The notes: generated from the sequence alone by a model not told the origin. Positions 27,301 to 35,205 are shown, numbered from the stretch's first letter. The stretch: DNA of 64,000 nt from Desulfocurvibacter africanus subsp. africanus DSM 2603 (GCF_000422545.1 NZ_AULZ01000001.1:62001-126000); one strand, 5' to 3'. Translations and numbers: made by a program.

Positions 27301-27480
27301 GGACTCACGCGCGCCCGGCGCATGCTGCACCTGAGCCACTCCGGCCGCAGGGATCTGTACGGCAAGGAGCTGCGCCTGCCGGTATCGCGCTTCCTGGCGC
27401 ATCTGCCCGACGAACTCCTGTGCAAGTCCAGGCTCGTGGCAAACACGGTGAGCCAGGCCGAGCAGCTCAGTCTATTGTAA
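24319..27480 (+). CDS. Fusion of an EndoQ-like PHP nuclease and a UvrD/Rep superfamily 1 helicase
   Basis: A 1053-residue protein. Residues 1 to about 340 form a PHP-type domain: ADLHVHSRHSRATSKSLTP, LTLLGTGDFTHPGW, FLVPAHVWTPWFSLFG and MISNSDAHSG supply the metal-binding His/Asp set. A zinc-knuckle CPVCGKPLTVGVLSRV follows; this arrangement matches the endonuclease Q (TIGR00375-like) family, which nicks at deaminated bases in archaea. Residues about 470-1053 are a helicase: Walker A AGPGTGKTQT, VDEVQDLTPLQ, GDPNQSIYAFRGA, LEENYRS, MTLHAAKGLEFEAVFLP and FYVGLTRARR. A repair role coupling lesion nicking and strand unwinding is inferred. The start at 24319 follows GGAG by six bases. Confidence 0.85.
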   Translation: MDRQFRADLHVHSRHSRATSKSLTPRQLAAWAQVKGLTLLGTGDFTHPGWLAELEEILEEDGSGLLRLRDHACLESEIPWISGFRYGGQTRFMLQAEISSIYKKGGKVRKVHNLVYMPGLEQAKRLNRRLAEIGNLVSDGRPILGLDSRHLLEMVLETDPQAFLVPAHVWTPWFSLFGSKSGFDSLEECFGDLAGEIFALETGLSSDPEMNWHISALDRLRMISNSDAHSGEKLGREANLFSGELEYASVYRALKGEGLGSRFLGTLEFFPEEGKYHLDGHRNCNVVLEPSETRARGGLCPVCGKPLTVGVLSRVMELADRPQAQQPARQPGFTSLIPLAEILSEILGSGPSTKKVRAAYAACVASFGSELGLLQDAPVEELERCQPLLGQAVERMRRGAVIRQPGYDGEFGVIRVFSPRELSQLRKGTFLAGLEPSGQGEPAGDDAPVENFGPNGASRTQDSPKPLEFNPSQKKALQAGPGPVLVLAGPGTGKTQTLMGRVRRLLDAGERPEQILAVTFTRRAAGELRERLAALKPGGGELPRADTLHALAFDRWREAWGESPVLMDEESALRLFAEVNPELYGGRLRRAWQAVSVARERMEQPSAELAEALALYGKQKESWNLVDYTDLIFFMVEQIEAAIYAPPYAHVLVDEVQDLTPLQLRLVTALAPEGGRGFFAIGDPNQSIYAFRGAAPDARAALKAKWPKLSVLALEENYRSCAELVQLAAPLFPDAPRLTPRAPGQAEVRLFAAPTAASELSWIGERVRALIGPSSHSLADASECGELSPGQVAVLVRFRQLAEPVRRVLDRLGIPASVPETEAFWREPRVALILAEACRFLGMASPGPNQVFPEEQDEQTGKIPELPEKILFQGPLALSAYLQESGPFDRFFWKSKAFRELSKQWERNGGWIGLVNWVHLQSDLEMVRGRAESVQIMTLHAAKGLEFEAVFLPCLEDGILPFAGSDFLAGKATQGGQSGTNGMDEAEERRLFYVGLTRARRMLHLSHSGRRDLYGKELRLPVSRFLAHLPDELLCKSRLVANTVSQAEQLSLL

Positions 27481-27781
27481 CCGTCTGTTACGTTTCTTGG
27501 AATATAATGATGCAGGATGGACGGCGCCTTGTCGTAGTCCGGCTTCGGACAGGCGAGTAACGCCGCGGCCGACTAAAGGGCGCGCGTCAGGATGAGATTA
27601 TAGAACCAGCGCTCGTACAAACGACATACGCGCATGGCCGTAGGGCCACGAACGCCAGCATCGCGCAGGCGACAAAACACATGCAATGGATTGAACACAT
27701 GGCGCACCGCAAGTCGCAATCTAGCCATACATCACCCTTCCCCGGAGATGTTCTCCGCAATACAAACCTAGCGCGACCGGA
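27481..27781. other. Intergenic region upstream of the cobamide genes
   Basis: About 300 bases. I looked for a cobalamin riboswitch and did not find a B12-box-like core. No terminator for the helicase gene and no other gene is evident. Confidence 0.4.
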
Positions 27782-28609
27782 ATGCACATGCCTTTAATCA
27801 ATTTCCTAAAAAAAATAAATAGCCCACGCGCATGCTCGGATGCCGGAGCGGCTTGGCGTCTGGCCGCGCCTTCCGCCGTGTGGCCGGAAGCACTGCCCGG
27901 CAACTGCAAGAAGCTGGCCGCCCTTCCAGGACGCCCCGTGGCCGAAGTCGGCCTGTGCCTGTTCGAAACCAAAGCCTGCCTTGAATATGACTTGGACGAC
28001 CTGCCCGCATGGCTGGCGGAGCTGGGGCTGAGCTTCCACATCCACCTGCCCCTGGACCTGCCCTGGCAGGCCGGCATGCACGAAGTTTCCACGGCCATAC
28101 GCGGGCTTATAGACAAGGTCGGCTACCTCTCGCCGCGCTGCTTCGTGCTCCATCCGCCCGGCCCGGACCTGCTGCCGGAGGTGGCCGCGCTGTTCCGCGA
28201 TCTGGACATTGATCCCGCGCGGGTGCTGCTGGAGAACGTGGACGGCCAGGACCTGACAGAGCTGGCTCCCGTCATCGCGTCGGCAGGTTTTTCCATCTGC
28301 CTGGACCTGGGCCACATGCTGGCCTTTGGTCAACGGCACATTCTGGACGATCCGCGCCTGACCGGCCGGGTGGCCATGATCCACGCCTACGCTCCCGGCC
28401 CGCGCGGGGAGCACAAAAGCCTGGCCCTATTGGACGCCGAAGGATTGGCCGTGCTGGCCCAGTGCCTTACGCTGCTGCCGCCGGACGGGACGCTCATGGT
28501 CGAGTGCTTCCGGCCATCGGACCTGCTTTCCTCCCTGCAAGCCCTGGGAGAAATCCTGCCGGAGCTGCTGGACACGAGCACCGCATGCCCCGGGAAGGCG
28601 GCGACATGA
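27782..28609 (+). CDS. cbiR: CbiR-type cobamide-remodelling phosphodiesterase (TIM barrel)
   Basis: A 275-residue protein with an AP-endonuclease-2-like TIM barrel: VAEVGLCLFETKACLEYDLD, SFHIHLPLDLPW, RCFVLHPPGPDL, VLLENVDGQDLTEL, ICLDLGHMLAFG and MIHAYAPGP, each ending a strand with potential metal ligands (His, Glu, Asp). This layout and the translationally coupled cobU next door point to CbiR, which hydrolyses the nucleotide loop of cobamides so the lower ligand can be replaced. Its stop overlaps the cobU start as ATGA. The first ~40 residues are poorly defined; ATGs at 27782 and 27788 have only weak ribosome-binding sites. Another isomerase/AP-endonuclease-like function is the alternative. 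Confidence 0.72.
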   Translation: MHMPLINFLKKINSPRACSDAGAAWRLAAPSAVWPEALPGNCKKLAALPGRPVAEVGLCLFETKACLEYDLDDLPAWLAELGLSFHIHLPLDLPWQAGMHEVSTAIRGLIDKVGYLSPRCFVLHPPGPDLLPEVAALFRDLDIDPARVLLENVDGQDLTELAPVIASAGFSICLDLGHMLAFGQRHILDDPRLTGRVAMIHAYAPGPRGEHKSLALLDAEGLAVLAQCLTLLPPDGTLMVECFRPSDLLSSLQALGEILPELLDTSTACPGKAAT

Positions 28610-29109
28610 TCGCCCTGATCCTTGGCGGCGAAAAGTCGGGCAAGTCGGACTTCGCCCTGGAGCATCTGCTCGCCGCGCAGGAGCCGAGGCTATTCGTGGC
28701 CACGGGCAAGGCCCTGGACCCGGCCTTTCGCGCGCAGATACAACGCCACAGGCAGGAAAGGCCCACGGACATCCCCGTGGCCGAGGCGGGCACGGACCTG
28801 GCCGGCGTACTGTCCGCCGCCAAGGGCCGCTACGCCTGCGTGCTGGTGGACGCCCTGGATTTCTGGCTCTTCGCCTGCCGCCAGTCGCCGGACCCGGACG
28901 GCCATGTCCGCGCGCTGCTGGCTTGCCTTGATTCCTGGGGGGAAAGTGACATATTCTTGGTCTCTGCGGAGATTGGCCTCGGCCCCATTGCCGCCACGAG
29001 CGAGACGCGGGCCTTCGTGAGAGCCTTGGGCGAATTGAACCGGGCCGTGGCCAAACGGGCCGACAAAGCCTGGCTGGTGGCCGCCGGGCTTCCGCTGCAA
29101 CTTAAATAG
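28606..29109 (+). CDS. cobU: Adenosylcobinamide kinase / guanylyltransferase CobU
   Basis: A 167-residue protein. The P-loop is LILGGEKSGKS at residues 4-14, the guanylylated histidine motif is QRHRQERP near residue 46, and the end has VSAEIGLGPIAATSETRAF and ALGELNRAVAKRADKAWLV, which matches the CobU VSNEVG...FRD-GLNQ region. CobU phosphorylates adenosylcobinamide and activates it with GMP before lower-ligand attachment. The pairing with CbiR fits salvage and remodelling of external cobamides. It is followed after 22 bases by the DHH gene, probably in the same transcript. Confidence 0.85.
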   Translation: MIALILGGEKSGKSDFALEHLLAAQEPRLFVATGKALDPAFRAQIQRHRQERPTDIPVAEAGTDLAGVLSAAKGRYACVLVDALDFWLFACRQSPDPDGHVRALLACLDSWGESDIFLVSAEIGLGPIAATSETRAFVRALGELNRAVAKRADKAWLVAAGLPLQLK

Positions 29110-29131
29110 GCCGAGCGGCCCAAAGGGTGCG

Positions 29132-30145
29132 ATGTCCTACTTCCGAAAACTCGGCGACAAGCTCCCGCGCATGCTCGCGCTGCTCAAGAAGGACGAGCGC
29201 TGGCTCATCATGATCAACGCCGACCCGGACGCCATGGCCTCTGCCATGGCGCTGAAGCGCATCATCTCGCGACGGGTCAAATCCGTGGCCATTGGCCAGA
29301 TCAACACCATCTCGCGGCCGGACAACCTGGCCATGATCAAGTACCTGCGCATCCCGACCCACGAGATCAGCCGCGAGCAGGCCGAAGGCTTCGACCGCTA
29401 CGCCATCGTGGACTCGCAGCCTTCGCACAACCCCGAGTTCGAGGGTTTCCATTTTTCCATCGTCATCGACCACCACCCCGTGCCGGAAGGCCGCCCCAAC
29501 GAGGCGGACTACGTGGAGATCAAGCCCGAGTACGGGGCCACGGCCAGCATGCTTACCGAGTACCTGTACAACCTCAAGATCAAGCCCAGCCGCCTGCTGG
29601 CCACGGCGTTGCTCTACGGCATCAAGTCCGACACCCAGGATTTCGAGCGCGAGTTCATCGACGCCGACATCAAGGCTTTCCGCTATCTGAACAAGTTCGC
29701 CGACCACGCCATCCTGCGCAAGATCGTGCGCAGCGAGTATCACCTGTCCTGGCTCAAGTACTTCAACTGGGCCTTCCGCAACCTGGTGATGCTGCCCAAC
29801 GGCATCCACGTGCACATGCACTCCGTGACCAATCCCGACATCCTGGTCATCCTGGCCGACTTCTTCCTGCGCGTGCACGAGGTGACCTGGACGGCCATTT
29901 CCGGCGTCTATGACGGCAAGCTGGTGATCATCTTTCGCGGCGACGGTCTGGGCAAGGACGTGGGCAAGGTCGCCAAGGGTCTGTTCGGCGATGTCGGCTC
30001 GGCCGGCGGGCACAGGGCCGCGGCCAGGGCCGAGATTCCCCTGAAGGCCCTGAACGGCGCGCAAGCCGACGACTTCGTGCTGGGGCGCATCGACCCGGGC
30101 CACAGACGACGCGGCCTGCCGCACCGCCTGACGCACGCCTGCTGA
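29132..30145 (+). CDS. DHH/DHHA1 family phosphoesterase
   Basis: A 337-residue cytosolic protein. The DHH domain shows MINADPDAMASAMALK (about 28-43), the AIVDSQPSHN strand, and DHHPVPEG (about 112). The DHHA1 part ends with VGSAGGHRAAARAEIPL near residue 290, which binds the nucleic acid end. These features fit NrnA-like nanoRNase / pAp phosphatase relatives, which would be useful in a sulfate reducer, but sulfate reducers reduce APS, not PAPS, so short RNA turnover is the likelier role. The stop lies about 157 bases before polA. Confidence 0.8.
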   Translation: MSYFRKLGDKLPRMLALLKKDERWLIMINADPDAMASAMALKRIISRRVKSVAIGQINTISRPDNLAMIKYLRIPTHEISREQAEGFDRYAIVDSQPSHNPEFEGFHFSIVIDHHPVPEGRPNEADYVEIKPEYGATASMLTEYLYNLKIKPSRLLATALLYGIKSDTQDFEREFIDADIKAFRYLNKFADHAILRKIVRSEYHLSWLKYFNWAFRNLVMLPNGIHVHMHSVTNPDILVILADFFLRVHEVTWTAISGVYDGKLVIIFRGDGLGKDVGKVAKGLFGDVGSAGGHRAAARAEIPLKALNGAQADDFVLGRIDPGHRRRGLPHRLTHAC

Positions 30146-30302
30146 GACTGCTCGCAAAAGAGTCGGGATGGTCTTGCCTTGTCCGCCCCATCCGTCAGGG
30201 GCATACGCTACCTGAGTCCGCGCGGCTCATCGCCCGCGCAGCTCGTCGATAGATAGGCTTTTTTTCGTCCATAGCCCTAAGACAATAAGGATCACGACGC
30301 CC

Positions 30303-32951
30303 ATGAGCCTCAAGGAACGCCTCAAGCTCGACCAGGAGCCTGTATATCTCATCGACGGCAGCGCCTTTTTCTATCGCGGTTTCTACGCCTTCCGGGACAT
30401 GAGCCGCTCGGACGGCTTTCCGACCAATGCGCTGTTCGTGGTGCTGCGCCTGCTCATCAAGCTGTTGCGCGAGGAGCGGCCGAAACACCTGGCTTTCGTG
30501 CTGGACGGGCCGGGCAAGAACTTCCGCCACGATTTGTTCAAGCCCTACAAGGCCCAGCGTTCGGCCACGCCCGAGGATCTCCTGAAGCAGAACGCGCCCC
30601 TGCGCCGGGGCGTGGAGCTGCTGGGCATCCCGCTCATCGTGTCCGAGGGCGGCGAGGCCGACGACTGCATCGCCAGCCTTGTGACCAGGCTCAAGGCCGA
30701 GCGGCCCGTGGTCATCATGGGCGCGGATAAGGACCTCAATCAGTGCCTGGACGAGCGCGTGTTCATCTGGGACCCGGCGCTCAAGAGCGAAAAGCTCGCC
30801 ACTCTGGAGTCCTTCCGCCAGGAACAGGGCATGGAGCCCGGCCATTGGCCCGACTACCAGGCCCTGATCGGCGATTCCAGCGACAACATCCCCGGCGTGC
30901 CGGGCATCGGCCCCAAGACCGCGACCAAGATCATGGCCGAACACCGCACGCTGGAGGAGATCGAGGCCCACCTGGACGAACTGCCCAAAACCTTGCAGGC
31001 CAAGCTGCGCGAGCACATCAAGGACGCCTACACCTACCGCCAGCTGACCCGCCTGCGCACGGACTTCTGCGCCACTCTCGGCCTCAATGAGCTGACCTGG
31101 CGCGAGCCGGACTGGAAGCAGGTCCAGGACTTCCTGGCCGAGTACGAGTTCCGCTCCCTGCCGCGCGAACTGCCCCAACCCACGCGCGCCGAACCGGCCG
31201 TGGCCGCGCCAGCCGCGCCCACCGAACCCATCAACGCGCAGCTCTCCCTGTTCAGCCCCAGCGCGAATGCCGCCATCGCCCCAGCCGAAGCCGAAACCCC
31301 TGCCGCGCCGCCCCTGCCCGTGCGCGAGGCGGATCAGGCCTTCCTGCTGCCTGGACGCCAGGGCCGCGACGTAGGCTTGGTGATGATCGACGGCGCGATC
31401 CTGCTGGGCATCGGTCACGAGGAGCTGCGCTGGACCGGCAACGTCCGCGACCTGTGCGAGGCCCTGCGCGAGGCCGCATCCGTGGCCACGCCGTCCCTGA
31501 AGGATCTGCTGCATGCCTCGGAGGACTGGTTCTGCCTGCCCCTGGACCGATGGTTCGACCTGGGGCTGGCAGCCTACCTGCTGAATCCCGAGGAGCGCAG
31601 CTACGACTGGCAGCGGTTGCGCGACAGCCTGGCCCTGGACCCCGACGCCGAGGCCGTGCACCCGCAGGCTAACGGACTGGCCGCCAAGGCCCTGCACGAC
31701 GTGCTGGCCAAGCGGCTGGCCGCCGCGAACCTGACCGAGCTCCTGCGCGACCTGGAGATGCCGCTCGTCCCGGTGCTGGTGGCCATGGAGCAGGCCGGCA
31801 TCGCCATCGACAAGGCCGCCTTCGAATCATTCCTGTCCGAGGTCAACGCGCAGATCGGCGAGCTGACCACGCGCATCCACGCAGTGGCCGAGATGCCTTT
31901 CAACATCCGCTCGAACCAGCAGCTCGCCCAGCTCCTGTTCGACCGCCTGGGCCTGAAGGCCAAGGGCAAGACGCCCGGCGGCGCGCAGTCCACGGCCAAC
32001 CCGGTGCTGGAAAAGCTGCGCAACGAGCATCCGGTGGTGGCGGACATCCTGGAATTCCGCATGCTGGAGAAGCTGCGCTCCACCTATCTGGAGCCGCTGC
32101 CCAAACTGGCCGACGAGCAGGGACGCATCCACACGACCTTCAATCAATTGGCCACGGCCACGGGCCGTTTGTCCTCCAGCGCGCCCAACCTGCAGAACAT
32201 CCCCATACGCGGGCCGCAGGGCACGCGCATGCGCGCCTGCTTCACGGCCGGGCCTGGCTGCCTGCTGGCGGCGGCCGACTACTCGCAGATCGAGCTGCGC
32301 GTACTGGCGCACATGTCCCAGGACCCCACGCTGCTGGAAGCCTTCCGCCACGGCCAGGACATCCACGCGCGAACGGCCGGGCTCATCTTCGACAAGGACG
32401 CGGGACAGGTCGCGCCCGACGAACGCCGCTCGGCCAAAACCATCAACTTCGGCCTGCTCTACGGAATGGGTCCGCAAAAGCTTGCGGCCGAGCTGGGCAT
32501 CGCCCTGGCCCAGGCCAAGGAGTTCATCGAACGCTATTTCGTGGGTCTGAGTAAACTCAAGGAGTTCTACGACTCCATCGTGAAGGAAGCCGAACAAAAC
32601 GGCTCCGTGGTGACCATGCTCGGCCGCAGGCGGCTGCTGCCCGACATCCACTCACGCAACGACAACCTGAAAGCCCAGGCCGTGCGACAGGCCATCAACA
32701 CGCGCATCCAGGGCAGCGCGGCGGATATTATTAAGCTAGCCATGATCCGCGCGCATGCGGACGAGAGGATACGAGAGCTGGGCGGACGGCTGATATTGCA
32801 GGTGCATGACGAACTGCTGCTGGAAACTCCGGAAGCGACGGCGCAGGAGGCCGGAGCTAGGATGAAAGAGATCATGGCCGGGATCGTGGAATTGAGTGTG
32901 CCGTTGGTGGTGGATATGGGAGTGGGGAGGAATTGGGCGGAGGCGCATTAA
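30303..32951 (+). CDS. polA: DNA polymerase I
   Basis: An 882-residue family A polymerase. The 5'-3' nuclease domain is residues about 1-290 (YLIDGSAFFYRGFYAF, MGADKDLNQCLD, GVPGIGPKTATK). A central region (about 340-480) is in the place of the 3'-5' exonuclease. The polymerase domain covers about 500-882: motif A AADYSQIELRVLAHMSQD, the O-helix RRSAKTINFGLLYGMG and motif C LQVHDELLLE. In the exonuclease region the usual FDTET metal-binding segment reads VGLVMIDGAI, so proofreading looks lost, as in Taq polymerase. A Pro/Ala-rich linker separates the first two parts. AAGGA lies twelve bases before the ATG. Confidence 0.95.
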   Translation: MSLKERLKLDQEPVYLIDGSAFFYRGFYAFRDMSRSDGFPTNALFVVLRLLIKLLREERPKHLAFVLDGPGKNFRHDLFKPYKAQRSATPEDLLKQNAPLRRGVELLGIPLIVSEGGEADDCIASLVTRLKAERPVVIMGADKDLNQCLDERVFIWDPALKSEKLATLESFRQEQGMEPGHWPDYQALIGDSSDNIPGVPGIGPKTATKIMAEHRTLEEIEAHLDELPKTLQAKLREHIKDAYTYRQLTRLRTDFCATLGLNELTWREPDWKQVQDFLAEYEFRSLPRELPQPTRAEPAVAAPAAPTEPINAQLSLFSPSANAAIAPAEAETPAAPPLPVREADQAFLLPGRQGRDVGLVMIDGAILLGIGHEELRWTGNVRDLCEALREAASVATPSLKDLLHASEDWFCLPLDRWFDLGLAAYLLNPEERSYDWQRLRDSLALDPDAEAVHPQANGLAAKALHDVLAKRLAAANLTELLRDLEMPLVPVLVAMEQAGIAIDKAAFESFLSEVNAQIGELTTRIHAVAEMPFNIRSNQQLAQLLFDRLGLKAKGKTPGGAQSTANPVLEKLRNEHPVVADILEFRMLEKLRSTYLEPLPKLADEQGRIHTTFNQLATATGRLSSSAPNLQNIPIRGPQGTRMRACFTAGPGCLLAAADYSQIELRVLAHMSQDPTLLEAFRHGQDIHARTAGLIFDKDAGQVAPDERRSAKTINFGLLYGMGPQKLAAELGIALAQAKEFIERYFVGLSKLKEFYDSIVKEAEQNGSVVTMLGRRRLLPDIHSRNDNLKAQAVRQAINTRIQGSAADIIKLAMIRAHADERIRELGGRLILQVHDELLLETPEATAQEAGARMKEIMAGIVELSVPLVVDMGVGRNWAEAH

Positions 32952-33162
32952 TATAGTCTGCTCGCCACGCTCTTTCAGAGCAAATACCTGGATTGTCGTT
33001 ATGCCGACGCTGTGCTTGATCCTCGACCGAAGACCTCGGGGACAAGCACGGCCCTCCCTCTCCCAGCAAAAATCATAAGACAAACCCAATTGACTACTTA
33101 GCCTTACAGCCACATGCCTTTCCGACCCTTCGCCCACTCTAGAAACGCAACGCAGCCCAAAT

Positions 33163-33627
33163 CTACTTACACTGGACCAGCCTTCCATCAAATTCGAACC
33201 GCACAGCCTCTCCTGCTGCGACTATGGCATACGCTTCATGCTCCGGGTTCAGCAGATAGTTCATTTCGATCGGCACGACAGCGCTCGGCACCTCCAGCAC
33301 CGCTGTCCTGCCTTCCGCCAGCCAGCGGTCGCCGACGTCCTTCAGGCATGGATGCTGGGGCGTGCGCCAGTCCTCTGGCAATTCCTCGATTGAGACTCGG
33401 CCGACGATCTCCTCGGGGAAATCCAGCGAGCAGTAGCAATAGCCGTCTCTTTGCAGCGTGACGTAATCGACATTGGCCATGATCTCCAGCACAGCCAGCG
33501 AGAGATTGCCCGCAGCGTAAACAACCGGTCTGCCAGGGGAGTTCCAGCGGCCGCCCACGATCTCCTCACCCAGGCCGGTCAGTGCCGAGTCTGCCTCGAC
33601 CATCCTGAACAAACGCCAGACGCGCAT
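33163..33627 (-). CDS. RES-domain toxin (NAD+-degrading family)
   Basis: A 154-residue RES protein: MRVWRLFRMVEADSALTGLG, then GGRWNSPGRPVVYAAGNLSL and AVLEIMANVD carry the conserved Arg, Tyr and Glu of the pocket. RES toxins of the RES-Xre and MbcT-MbcA type deplete NAD+ by phosphorolysis or hydrolysis. The late VPSAVVPIEMNYLLNPEH is also typical of the family. The ATG at 33627 lies seven bases after GGAG, two bases past the stop of the upstream short gene, which should be its antitoxin. The operon stands alone between convergent polA and the split-Soret cytochrome terminator. Confidence 0.85.
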   Translation of the reverse strand: MRVWRLFRMVEADSALTGLGEEIVGGRWNSPGRPVVYAAGNLSLAVLEIMANVDYVTLQRDGYCYCSLDFPEEIVGRVSIEELPEDWRTPQHPCLKDVGDRWLAEGRTAVLEVPSAVVPIEMNYLLNPEHEAYAIVAAGEAVRFEFDGRLVQCK

Positions 33628-33629
33628 GA

Positions 33630-33839
33630 TCAAACTCCATGCTCGATTGGGGTTACAGGCCGGCGCATCGCCATGCCGGGCAACGCTCTCCGACTGACTG
33701 TAAGCCGCTCGATCCGCTCAAGGCATGCAGCCGCCATCTCCCGCCTGGGAGCCTTGATAAAGGCCGGGGCCTGAGACGAGGTGATATCGAAGGGGTAAAC
33801 GGAGTCCGCTTGCCGGAAATCGGCAATGTTCCCGCGCAT
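33630..33839 (-). CDS. Short putative antitoxin partner of the RES toxin
   Basis: A 69-residue protein, MRGNIADFRQADSVYPFDIT followed by a basic helix-rich part AFIKAPRREMAAACLERIER and the tail PVTPIEHGV. GGAGG lies six bases before the ATG. Usual RES antitoxins are 110-160 residues with an Xre-like N-terminus and a DUF2384 C-terminus; neither is visible here. It could be a truncated form, with only the end IEHGV resembling a DUF2384 end, or an unrelated antitoxin. Position and spacing are the only support for its role. Confidence 0.6.
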   Translation of the reverse strand: MRGNIADFRQADSVYPFDITSSQAPAFIKAPRREMAAACLERIERLTVSRRALPGMAMRRPVTPIEHGV

Positions 33840-33885
33840 GGCTGACCTCCTGCTATGCCTGCTGGCATTATACACTTACCAAGCG

Positions 33886-33927
33886 GCAAAAAGCAAAGGC
33901 CCGGAAACGCATGTGCGCTTCCGGGCC
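33886..33927 (-). terminator. Intrinsic terminator after the split-Soret cytochrome gene
   Basis: A perfect nine-base-pair stem GGCCCGGAA / TTCCGGGCC with an inner GCGC segment, followed on the minus strand by CTTTGCTTTTTG. It is 34 bases past the stop at 33961 and separates the cytochrome from the RES module. Confidence 0.85.
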
Positions 33928-33960
33928 AAGGGTGAGGCTGGGCAGAGGCTTATCTGGGAA

Positions 33961-34764
33961 CTAGGGATGGTCCTTGAACTTGTTCGTGGAGTGCTCGCTG
34001 CCGGAGTGACAGGGCGTGCAGTCCATCTTGGTCTTGTTGTAAGCCGCTTCCTTGCCCTTGCCGTGGCATTCCACGCAGGACTTCTCAGCGTCGGTCGAGC
34101 CGTAGAGGGCAGCGAACTTGCCGTCGATCTTGGCGTTCATGATCTCGATGGCCTTCGCGGTCACGTCGGCGGTGAGGCGGGCGCAACGCTCGCCGCGCTC
34201 CTTGCTGCCTGCCTCGATCTTGGTCTCGTAGCACCACTTGCTAACGGAAATGTGGCACAGCGGGGAGCCGCTGACCGAGGTGGGGATCGGGCCCTTCACG
34301 CCCTTGGGGTTCGTGGCTTCGCTCGGCTCGAAAATGGGGAAGGCGGCCTGCTGGTACCAGCGGAAGAGCTCCGTGACCATCGGATCACGTTCCTCGCGGC
34401 CCCAGAACAGGGCGAAGGCGCTGGCCGCGCCGAGCAGCGCGCCGCAGATGGTGCCCCACTCGGAGATGCCGCTCTTGCCCACTTCCATCATGCTGAAGGG
34501 GAACTGGCTATAGGGCGCTCCATAACGCTCGCCCATGATTCCTACAATGCCATAGAAAGCGCCGTAGCAGCATCCGAGGCCTTTGTAGTAATAACCATTG
34601 TAGCCAACCAGAGCGCTTTCAGCCGGGTCCAGCTTATGCGGCGTCCAGGAAAACTCCTTGTCCTTCTGCGTGAATGCCAAGCTGGTGCCCATCGTTGCGG
34701 CCATGGTGCCACCTACAACAGTGCATCCAACGATTCCCAAAGCCTTACGTCTAGAGATTTTCAT
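33961..34764 (-). CDS. Split-Soret cytochrome c
   Basis: A 267-residue exported cytochrome. The signal peptide MKISRRKALGIVGCTVVGGT has an S-R-R-K Tat-like start and is followed by a hydrophobic core. The mature part contains GLGCCYGAFYGIVGIMGERYG (a C-GCAxxG-C-C-like fold) and two haem-binding sites at the end: CVECH and CTPCH. This combination is the split-Soret cytochrome c of Desulfovibrio, a periplasmic di-haem protein forming a dimer with stacked haems. The start at 34764 was chosen over an upstream ATG because GGGAGG lies eight bases before it and the signal peptide starts there. A sigma-54-like promoter is seen upstream. Confidence 0.88.
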   Translation of the reverse strand: MKISRRKALGIVGCTVVGGTMAATMGTSLAFTQKDKEFSWTPHKLDPAESALVGYNGYYYKGLGCCYGAFYGIVGIMGERYGAPYSQFPFSMMEVGKSGISEWGTICGALLGAASAFALFWGREERDPMVTELFRWYQQAAFPIFEPSEATNPKGVKGPIPTSVSGSPLCHISVSKWCYETKIEAGSKERGERCARLTADVTAKAIEIMNAKIDGKFAALYGSTDAEKSCVECHGKGKEAAYNKTKMDCTPCHSGSEHSTNKFKDHP

Positions 34765-35205
34765 CCTCTTTACCTCCCAGATTATATTCAACAAAATGCA
34801 TATGTTTGATTTTTATTGGTAAGCAGACATCATGCCAAGCTTACAATAACCATAGTGGACGCGGCCCGGCGCTGACTAATCGTTTAATATGTTGGCCCTT
34901 CGTCAACCCACGTATGCAGGCGAACGAAGCTAGATTTGGTGGCAAACGGATGAAAATCCTGTTTAACCAACATGCAAGCCCATAAACTGCTTGGACATGG
35001 CTTTATGTGAATGTGATAACTTTCATTAACAACATGGAAACTTGAGTTTGCATTTTCTGTGTGCAGCCCGAAGTGGACCATCGACGGCATGGAGGTGATC
35101 GTGCTCGCTCAGACTTCCGACAACGCGCCGTCCCGATCATTACCCATCTTGCCCGTGGCAAGAACGAGTGATATTTTCATTTTTTGACGAACAATCGAGG
35201 AAACC
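34765..35205. other. Divergent intergenic region
   Basis: About 440 bases, AT-richer than the genes, between the divergent cytochrome and aminotransferase genes. It holds the -24/-12 element at 34823-34837. I see no further gene. Confidence 0.4.
34823..34837 (-). promoter_or_regulatory. Candidate sigma-54 promoter of the split-Soret cytochrome gene
   Basis: The minus strand reads TGGCAT-N5-CTGC, against the -24/-12 consensus TGGCAC-N5-TTGC. The GG and GC doublets are exactly ten bases apart. Transcription would begin about 45-50 bases before the ATG at 34764. No enhancer site was identified. Confidence 0.45.

Noticed and set aside
27481-27781. Cobalamin riboswitch upstream of cbiR-cobU
   Set aside because: No B12-box or matching stem arrangement was found on reading the gap.
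33826-34809. A 327-residue plus-strand frame opposite the split-Soret cytochrome
   Set aside because: No family features; the minus-strand gene has signal peptide, two CxxCH sites and a terminator.
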